NCBI GenBank assembly: GCA_002714745.1
Contig: PAYF01000014.1
Span: 1 to 8,003 of the forward strand
DNA from: Methanobacteriota archaeon
Lineage (GTDB): Archaea; Thermoplasmatota; Poseidoniia; Poseidoniales; Thalassarchaeaceae
Direction: 5' to 3'
DNA: 8,003 nucleotides
Of the stretch, positions 1 to 4,738 are shown piece after piece. The notes below the pieces were generated by a model. That model did no database searches. It was not told the origin of the DNA and saw only the letters and a program-made list of their open reading frames with translations. A program made the translations under genes and the position numbers. Each line of letters starts with the position of its first letter. The first letter of the stretch is position 1.

Positions 1-120
1 GTAAATGGTCAATCCGTGAATCCGGGTGACGAAGTCAAATTCGTAATCCATGAAGAGAAAGCTAGGAATAGAGCAGTCAGGGTGACACTCGTTCGTAAAA
101 GAACGGAGTGGAATTTATAA
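1..120 (+). CDS. 3' end of a probable cold-shock-domain-like protein (partial)
   Basis: Frame 1 is open from the window edge to a TAA at 118-120, giving 39 residues that begin VNGQSVNPGDEVKF and end RKRTEWNL. The pattern G-x-x-V-x-x-GD-x-V-x-F-x-I, then a short basic loop, then A-V-x-V-T-L-V, matches the last two strands of a cold shock OB-fold, where GD-x-V-x-F and A-x-x-V-x-x-(L/V) are the usual conserved positions. If so, it binds single-stranded RNA or DNA in the cytoplasm, probably as an RNA chaperone. The nucleic-acid-contacting RNP1 and RNP2 motifs would lie upstream of the window, so the family call cannot be confirmed. A TRAM-type OB fold is the main alternative. The gene runs tail to tail into the M17 aminopeptidase and shares six bases with it. 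Confidence 0.5.
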   Translation, partial: VNGQSVNPGDEVKFVIHEEKARNRAVRVTLVRKRTEWNL

Positions 121-1638
121 CTCGGTAATCAACCTGTGAAGAGTCCTTACATGGACACCGGAAACTCCGAACTGGAACAGAGGATTAACTCCCTCTGAGC
201 GAGCCTTTGAGCCCGGCCCCCATGCGGTTCCAGCGATGTCGAGATGGACCCAGGGAATCTTGTCGGCGTCCTCGTCATAGCCGCGGTGCGGAACAAAGAA
301 CTCAAGGAACGAAGCAGCTGTATTCGAAGAACCAGCTCTACCGCCAATCGATCCGTTGCGGATGTCAGCAAAGGCGGAGTCAGTCATGTACTTCCTGAAC
401 TGGGCGTTGAGAGGCATTCTCCAGACTGACTCTCCAGAGCGGTTGGCCGCCTTCTTCAGCCTTCTACCGATGTCATCATCGTTGGCCCACATCCCGGTAA
501 TCTGGTTGCCCAGAGCGACTACGATGGCTCCGGTCAGAGTGGCTAGATCAACAATATATTCAGGGTCTAACTCACCTGCCTTCCACAACCCGTCAGCGAG
601 GACATTTCGCCCCTCAGCATCTGTGCTGAACACCTCTATGGTTTTGCCAGAGTAGGTCTTGAACACGTCTCCGGGCCGGTATGCCCCTGAGCCAGGCATG
701 TTCTCCGCCAAACAGGCTATTCCATTCACCCTGCGATCATAGCCGGTGGCGTGCAGCGCTTCCATCAGCCCGAATACCGTTGCAGCACCGCACATATCGT
801 ACTTCATATCCCACATTCCGCCGGTCGGCTTGATTGAAATTCCACCCGTATCGAATGTGATGCCCTTGCCAACGATACAAGGCCTCTGGATGCCCTCGTC
901 GGCGTCTGGATTGAGCGTGAACAGGACCATGCAAGGCTTCCTGTCGCTACCCTTTCCAACGTTAATCAGGCCGCCCATACCCAGTTCCTGCAACTTGTCC
1001 CAGTCGTAGACCTCGACTGTGATATTCTCCTTGTCTGCAGCCCACTCTTCGGCCCTACGAGCGTACTCCATTGGGTACAGAACGTTGGCCGGCTCATTGC
1101 CTAGGTCACGTGCAAGATGCACACCACCGGCGACTGAATGGATTCTACTCAGTCCTTCTTCTAGAGCCTCCTGATACCTCGGATTGGCTTGAAATTGTAC
1201 AGACCAATGATCTGAGATGTGATCTTCATCGATTTCTTGGTGCTCGAGGAATTCGTAATCCCTCAGCATCATGCCCTCTGCGAAGTCGAGCATTCGCTGA
1301 CCCGTCCACCCGGAGGTGAATCTCACGCACACCGAGAGTCCTTTCTTCTTGGACAGCGAAGCCATGACTCGTGCTCCAGTGTTGCGAGCTAGACGGTGGC
1401 CCAGCGAATCCTTCTCCCCCATGCCGATGAGCATGACTCTACAACCGGGAGTCCAAACGACCATTCTCTGACCCTTCTTACCCTCGAACTCATCGGATGA
1501 GATCGCTTCCTTGACCAGATTTCGCTGGCTTCTACCGAGGCCCGAAAGAGCGTTGTTGGGGGCTCTTACGACTCCCTCAAAGAGAGGTATCAGCAGTTGT
1601 TCGCAGGCTTCATCAAATTCGCTATTGGACCAATTCAT
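115..1638 (-). CDS. pepA: M17 family leucyl aminopeptidase (PepA-like)
   Basis: A cytosolic metallo-aminopeptidase of 507 residues, the normal length for family M17, that removes N-terminal residues from peptides. The N-terminal macro-like domain spans roughly residues 1-175 and the catalytic domain 180-507. The catalytic signature is complete: VGKGITFDTGG supplies metal ligands K258 and D263, the KPTGG loop supplies K270, MKYDMCGAA supplies D281, and STDAEGR supplies D340, E342 and R344. These spacings equal those of E. coli PepA (K270, D275, K282, D293, D352, E354, R356). Unusual points are Ser338 for the usual Asn in N-T-D-A-E-G-R, and Asn345 for the usual Leu after it. There is no signal peptide. 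The start is the ATG at 1636-1638, with no Shine-Dalgarno motif and a TATA-like box about 32 bases upstream, which suggests a very short leader. It is 95 bases downstream of the M14 carboxypeptidase gene on the same strand. The N-terminal part is typically the variable part of the family; substrate preference is not predictable. Confidence 0.95.
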   Translation of the reverse strand: MNWSNSEFDEACEQLLIPLFEGVVRAPNNALSGLGRSQRNLVKEAISSDEFEGKKGQRMVVWTPGCRVMLIGMGEKDSLGHRLARNTGARVMASLSKKKGLSVCVRFTSGWTGQRMLDFAEGMMLRDYEFLEHQEIDEDHISDHWSVQFQANPRYQEALEEGLSRIHSVAGGVHLARDLGNEPANVLYPMEYARRAEEWAADKENITVEVYDWDKLQELGMGGLINVGKGSDRKPCMVLFTLNPDADEGIQRPCIVGKGITFDTGGISIKPTGGMWDMKYDMCGAATVFGLMEALHATGYDRRVNGIACLAENMPGSGAYRPGDVFKTYSGKTIEVFSTDAEGRNVLADGLWKAGELDPEYIVDLATLTGAIVVALGNQITGMWANDDDIGRRLKKAANRSGESVWRMPLNAQFRKYMTDSAFADIRNGSIGGRAGSSNTAASFLEFFVPHRGYDEDADKIPWVHLDIAGTAWGPGSKARSEGVNPLFQFGVSGVHVRTLHRLITEL

Positions 1639-1666
1639 CTTATCGCCGAAGTCTGCGATTTGGTAG

Positions 1667-1674
1667 TAATATAC
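1667..1674 (-). promoter_or_regulatory. TATA-like box upstream of the M17 aminopeptidase
   Basis: Minus-strand octamer GTATATTA, centred about 32 bases from the ATG of the aminopeptidase. With the usual archaeal distance of about 25 bases from TATA to transcription start, the leader would be only about 5-8 nucleotides, which agrees with the absence of a Shine-Dalgarno motif. The flanking TTCTTT upstream is not a good match to a BRE element, so the call is tentative. Confidence 0.35.
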
Positions 1675-1699
1675 AAAGAATTGCTTTGAAAATTCATAC

Positions 1700-1725
1700 T
1701 TTAGAGTCCTAATTAGTATTCTAAA
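1700..1725. repeat. 26-bp imperfect palindrome between the M14 and M17 genes
   Basis: The two halves TTTAGAGTCCTAA and TTAGTATTCTAAA are reverse complements at 11 of 13 positions, with CTAATTAG as the perfect core. It lies upstream of the TATA-like box of the aminopeptidase and just after the stop of the carboxypeptidase. It could be a dimeric regulator site or a weak terminator hairpin; no uridine run follows it on the minus strand. Confidence 0.4.
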
Positions 1726-1733
1726 TACATAAA

Positions 1734-3170
1734 TTAATGTTCAAATCTACTATTTCTTCCATTAATCGCCGCTAGAGCGAAGGCGACGAAAACAAGCAAC
1801 ATCGAAGGGGCTGGAAGCAGACTCGAGCCACCAACCTTCATCTCGACGACGCTCTGATTGACAGATTCGTTGACCCAAATCGAGGAATCTATCACACGCT
1901 TCTGGTACATTAGGTAGAACTGTCCTTTGCTGGAAATTGGAGCATCCCTAAACTCGAGGGTTGTGACGGTGCTATTAGTGGCATTGACTCCAAAACCGCA
2001 TCCTGGGATGGATAAGTTGAGTCCCCACTCGCCGCCACAGGTGTGAACCTCAGAATAGATCCCGACATGATCAAGAAATACCTCCTCGATCCCACCGGGG
2101 TTCCACCACTTACCATCTTCGTCCAAGTATGCCAGTGTAGCATTCGATGTGCTCGCGTGCCCTAGGTTCGAAACGCTCAGATGCACCTTCCCATCTTCCA
2201 CCTCTAGGGAATCGACAACAAGACGAGCCCTCCAGTACCATACATTCTGAATCAGATACCTCATTACATCGAGTTCTTCTTCCAATCTATCAGAGAGGGC
2301 CTCTACCGTCCCCAGCAGGAATTGCTCATCATCAGTCTCGAAGGTGAATGTAGGATAACCCATCACCCCGTAGCCGTAGTCTCGGCTGGTTCCACAGTTG
2401 GGGTAGAGGCCTTGGTTTGCATTCCTAATTGGGATGTCGGATATGTTGGCATGAACATCATCTCTGATGAAATGGAATAGCTCCCAGTCCGAAGGCTGTT
2501 CGGGCCATTTGCCCCAAGGATAGAGCATGATCCAAACTCCTGTGTGCATGGTGATATACAGGTCAGCATGAGGCACGACTTCATTCATGTAAATCGAATT
2601 TGCAAGAGTCTCGGATTCACTAAATGCAGAACTTCCAGGCTGAGTGGTGGGACAAGTATTCCAGTAGTGATCGTAGTTTCTATTCAGATCTACTTGATTT
2701 ATATTCCATCTCGTATCTTGGTCATTACCGTCCGCATTTAGCATGATGAGGATGTGTAATTCAGTAGTAGCCAAGACATCGATTACTTCTTGCTCACCAT
2801 CAGCCCAACCCTCGATGTAATACTCTGCAACGAGGAAGGCAAGTTCCGTGCCTAGGTGCTCATTCCCATGGTGACCACCGTCGATGTAAACCACCTCTTT
2901 GGCACCCCCATCAGGCTTGGTTTCCTGACTCCAATCGGAAATCTGCAGCATCCAGAGGTTTCTTCCTAATTCCGTTTGTCCAACGACGAGAAGATTGACG
3001 ATTTCCGGGTAATCATCAGCCCATGCGTTGACATCCAAGGTCAGTGTTGCATAGGAATGATACCAGTGCTCCTGAATAATGTCTGGCTGACCAATCTGTG
3101 CTGATGCAGCCGGAGCAACTGGTACAGTGAGCATCAGAGTTGCGAGGACGATTACTGCCCAGCGGCGCAT
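1734..3170 (-). CDS. Secreted, C-terminally anchored M14 zinc carboxypeptidase
   Basis: 478 residues. A Sec signal peptide covers residues 1-24 (MRRW basic start, hydrophobic core, A-S-A before Q25). The M14 domain spans about 30-305. The zinc-binding HxxE is H101-G-N-E104 and the third ligand is H209 in ITMHTG. N163 and R164 in DLNRNYD correspond to the substrate-carboxylate-binding Asn-Arg pair, and E278 in TFTFETD is the catalytic glutamate, so all key residues are present. C173 and C259 may form a disulfide. Residues about 315-445 are a beta-rich CARDB-like domain with C378/C391 and six of the protein's seven N-glycosylation sequons (343, 385, 396, 399, 434, 438). A hydrophobic segment follows at about 450-469, preceded by LLPAPS and followed by the basic tail GRNSR, resembling an anchoring or sorting signal. 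It should trim C-terminal residues from peptides on the outer face of the membrane. The start is fixed: an in-frame TGA lies just upstream and the next internal ATG would destroy the signal peptide. The ATG is the centre of a perfect palindrome. Confidence 0.92.
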   Translation of the reverse strand: MRRWAVIVLATLMLTVPVAPAASAQIGQPDIIQEHWYHSYATLTLDVNAWADDYPEIVNLLVVGQTELGRNLWMLQISDWSQETKPDGGAKEVVYIDGGHHGNEHLGTELAFLVAEYYIEGWADGEQEVIDVLATTELHILIMLNADGNDQDTRWNINQVDLNRNYDHYWNTCPTTQPGSSAFSESETLANSIYMNEVVPHADLYITMHTGVWIMLYPWGKWPEQPSDWELFHFIRDDVHANISDIPIRNANQGLYPNCGTSRDYGYGVMGYPTFTFETDDEQFLLGTVEALSDRLEEELDVMRYLIQNVWYWRARLVVDSLEVEDGKVHLSVSNLGHASTSNATLAYLDEDGKWWNPGGIEEVFLDHVGIYSEVHTCGGEWGLNLSIPGCGFGVNATNSTVTTLEFRDAPISSKGQFYLMYQKRVIDSSIWVNESVNQSVVEMKVGGSSLLPAPSMLLVFVAFALAAINGRNSRFEH

Positions 3171-3179
3171 GCGCCGCTG
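3160..3179. promoter_or_regulatory. Perfect 20-bp palindrome centred on the M14 start codon
   Basis: The half CAGCGGCGCA is followed immediately by its exact reverse complement. The ATG of the carboxypeptidase (3168-3170 on the minus strand) is in the middle, so in RNA an 8-bp GC-rich stem would close on a CAUG loop that displays the start codon. The downstream half encodes the Met-Arg-Arg n-region of the signal peptide, but that does not explain why the untranslated upstream half mirrors it. It may be a translational control hairpin or an operator. Confidence 0.6.
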
Positions 3180-3216
3180 AGAAGGTCTTCATCTACAATC
3201 ATTGGCACTCGCTGTG

Positions 3217-3224
3217 AATAATAT
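3217..3224 (-). promoter_or_regulatory. TATA-like box upstream of the M14 carboxypeptidase
   Basis: Minus-strand ATATTATT in the 60-base gap after the ureohydrolase stop. It is centred about 50 bases from the ATG. Transcription starting about 25 bases downstream would give a leader of about 25 nucleotides, long enough to include the upstream arm of the start-codon palindrome. No Shine-Dalgarno motif is present in that leader. This would make the carboxypeptidase independent of the ureohydrolase promoter, although read-through is also possible. Confidence 0.35.
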
Positions 3225-3230
3225 TGTCCA

Positions 3231-4148
3231 CTAACTACGACTTGCGATGTGAGCGGCTAATATCTTGGTGGCGATGAGTGCTGCATTGAATTGGGTCAAA
3301 CGATCATCTCCGGGGACGATTTCGTTCACATCTGCTCCAATAACCTCCGCACCGCTTGCGAATAGCCCCTCGATAATCTCCACAGCGGCCCAATGACTCA
3401 ATCCTCCAGGAACCGGAGTACCGGTGTCCGGGACAAGCGAGCCATCTAACCCATCTACATCGAAGGTCAACCAGACGGGACCCTCGATTTGGGCAATCCT
3501 ATCCATGAGCGCAGCCCATCCTACTTGTCCATCGCAAACTCCCATGAAATCTCGAGCATACCATGTCTCGACCCGCTCGTCATTCTGTGAGAATTCCGCC
3601 TCCTCTCTAGAGAGGGCGCGTGTACCAATTTGGACCACCTTGCCGACCCCTGCATCGAGCGATCTCCTAACTGCGGTCCCGTGAGAGAAACCCTCTCCTC
3701 CGAGTTGATCTCGAAGGTCGGCATGAGCATCGACTTGAATCAGCGTCAGGAGACTCAAATCCCCAGACAATGATGGGTGCCCTGCAGCAGCCTGCATCAA
3801 TGGAGGCAGAATCCCGTGCTCACCACCTAAGAATAGAGGAAATTGCTCACCGTCGAACCACTCAATTGCGTAGTCCTTAATCGAATCCAATTGCTCCATC
3901 AGAGTCGCGGCATCAGACGACCAAGCCTCAGCAGTATACATCCTCATTCCACATGGTAATTCATCTTGCAGTAAGGGGTCGTACAGCTCAACCTGTGAAC
4001 TAGCAGTAATACAAGCCGCAGGACCGTCTTCTGTACCCTCTCCCCAGCTTGTTGTCATCTCGAATGGGATTGGCAACACCACGATGTCCCAAGGGCCATC
4101 TTCGGACTCATCGAGGCCGAGGAACGTAACATTCTGGCGCTCTCCCAC
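3231..4148 (-). CDS. Agmatinase-type ureohydrolase (arginase/agmatinase superfamily)
   Basis: A cytosolic binuclear manganese hydrolase of 305 residues, the usual size for the family, which splits a guanidino substrate into urea and an amine. If the substrate is agmatine, the product is putrescine. Mn-binding motifs are all visible: GGEHG (H111), VDAHADLRD (D140, H142, D144), FSHGT (H156 substrate loop), TFDVDGLD (D230, D232), and NEIVPGDD (E276). The N-terminal segment with SSQVELYDP recalls the subgroup often annotated only as agmatinase family, so formimidoylglutamate, guanidinobutyrate or arginine remain possible substrates. Gly236 replaces the Pro that usually follows the last Asp of the D-x-D-x-x-D-P motif. 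The start is a GTG at 4146-4148; an in-frame TAA nine codons upstream leaves no other choice, and there is no Shine-Dalgarno motif. It is the first gene of the minus-strand block and is divergent from the DUF6015-like gene. Confidence 0.85.
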   Translation of the reverse strand: MGERQNVTFLGLDESEDGPWDIVVLPIPFEMTTSWGEGTEDGPAACITASSQVELYDPLLQDELPCGMRMYTAEAWSSDAATLMEQLDSIKDYAIEWFDGEQFPLFLGGEHGILPPLMQAAAGHPSLSGDLSLLTLIQVDAHADLRDQLGGEGFSHGTAVRRSLDAGVGKVVQIGTRALSREEAEFSQNDERVETWYARDFMGVCDGQVGWAALMDRIAQIEGPVWLTFDVDGLDGSLVPDTGTPVPGGLSHWAAVEIIEGLFASGAEVIGADVNEIVPGDDRLTQFNAALIATKILAAHIASRS

Positions 4149-4176
4149 GAGGCCGCGAAAGTAACAGGAAGATTAA

Positions 4177-4190
4177 CCGCTTCGGAGCGG
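4177..4190. repeat. Short GC-rich hairpin in the divergent intergenic region
   Basis: Arms CCGCT and AGCGG enclose a four-base loop. It lies about 30 bases upstream of the ureohydrolase GTG and 80 bases upstream of the plus-strand ATG at 4270. With only five base pairs it may be chance; a role in ureohydrolase leader RNA or as an operator is possible. Confidence 0.25.
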
Positions 4191-4258
4191 AAATGATTGA
4201 TTTCGGGGCACAGGGAAGGACTGTTGAAATAGCGCGGCCTCCCATCTATACTCACCGC

Positions 4259-4263
4259 GGAGG
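4259..4263 (+). promoter_or_regulatory. Shine-Dalgarno site of the DUF6015-like gene
   Basis: GGAGG stands six bases before the ATG at 4270 and is complementary to the CCUCC at the 3' end of archaeal 16S rRNA. It selects this ATG over the out-of-frame ATG at 4265. It is the only perfect ribosome-binding site in the window; the other visible starts lack one or hide it. Confidence 0.75.
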
Positions 4264-4269
4264 CATGCG

Positions 4270-4683
4270 ATGGGATTGACACTAGCACAATTGACTGACG
4301 CCATTCGGCACAAGGTCGACGTAGATATGGAGACCTCTGTCGCCGAGACTATCGCTGAGCACGCGCTGGGGTTCTTTGGCTTCTCCAATCGCATTATCGA
4401 CAACGCCCTAGAGCCCACCGATCGCAACCTGTTCTATCAGTTGCAGGACTACGACTTGCTGACCACCGAGTCCGAGGAGACCACACTTTGGGACGGCCGA
4501 GAGTGGAGGATTCACTACTGGAAATTCAAGTCCAACGCTGAGGAGCTTGCTAGACTAGCTGCAGAGGGCCATGCAAGCAAGGATGACGACGACCCCTATG
4601 CCGGCGTCTACGACGATGTTCCAGCCTCACTCTGGAGGGAACGCTCCGGTGAAGACGACGATTACGAAGAACCACTCTTCTAG
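4270..4683 (+). CDS. Short conserved archaeal protein, DUF6015-like
   Basis: 137 residues, cytosolic, with no signal or membrane segment. Residues 1-95 are compact and well ordered in appearance. An N-terminal helical part (LTLAQLTDAIRHKVDVD) is followed by FFGFSNRIIDNALEPTDRNLFYQL and then by EETTLWDGREWRIHYWKF, an order that recalls the Thermoplasmatota family I know as DUF6015 (recognised from memory). The helix-turn-helix-like length and the beta hairpin near WRIHYW would suit a small winged-helix fold, but no function is established and no DNA-binding residues can be shown. Residues 104-137 form a strongly acidic tail containing DDDDP and EDDDYEE. The ATG follows a perfect GGAGG site, and the frame ends in tandem stops, TAG then TAA. 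The exported 1013-residue protein begins 47 bases later on the same strand and may be co-transcribed. Confidence 0.75.
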   Translation: MGLTLAQLTDAIRHKVDVDMETSVAETIAEHALGFFGFSNRIIDNALEPTDRNLFYQLQDYDLLTTESEETTLWDGREWRIHYWKFKSNAEELARLAAEGHASKDDDDPYAGVYDDVPASLWRERSGEDDDYEEPLF

Positions 4684-4703
4684 TAACGAGACGGGAATCG
4701 GTT

Positions 4704-4710
4704 CATATCC
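4704..4710 (+). promoter_or_regulatory. Weak TATA-like box before the 1013-residue protein
   Basis: CATATCC is centred about 25 bases before the GTG at 4731, the distance expected if the transcript began at the start codon itself. A leaderless transcript of that kind would lack the left arm of the start hairpin, in which case the inverted repeat could act only as DNA. The match to an archaeal TATA element is poor, and read-through from the gene upstream is an equally good explanation. Confidence 0.2.
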
Positions 4711-4717
4711 TGTGGTT

Positions 4718-4738
4718 CGAGGCACGTACCGTGCCTCG
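4718..4738 (+). promoter_or_regulatory. Start-codon hairpin that hides GAGG and GTG
   Basis: Left arm CGAGGCACG (4718-4726), loop TAC, right arm CGTGCCTCG (4730-4738): nine perfect base pairs. The left arm holds GAGG (4719-4722), a Shine-Dalgarno-like motif eight bases from the start, and the right arm holds the GTG start codon (4731-4733). In RNA the ribosome-binding motif pairs with codons 2-3 and the start codon is also paired, which is the geometry of a translational off switch. It could instead be a DNA operator at the promoter. Confidence 0.6.

Noticed and set aside
1623..1633. ATTGG-A-CCAAT inverted repeat just inside the M17 gene
   Set aside because: Five-base arms with a one-base centre cannot form a hairpin and are frequent by chance; it is much weaker than the start-codon repeats of the exported genes.
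3190..3192. An ATG on the minus strand 22 bases upstream of the M14 start
   Set aside because: It is out of frame with the signal peptide and opens a different frame lacking any recognisable product. The carboxypeptidase frame has a TGA upstream, so the chosen ATG stands.
4265..4267. ATG five bases before the DUF6015-like start
   Set aside because: It is out of frame with the conserved protein and lies only one base after the GGAGG site, which is too close for initiation.
4718..4738. The start hairpin read as an intrinsic terminator for the upstream gene
   Set aside because: No uridine run follows the stem, and the right arm is coding sequence of the next gene.
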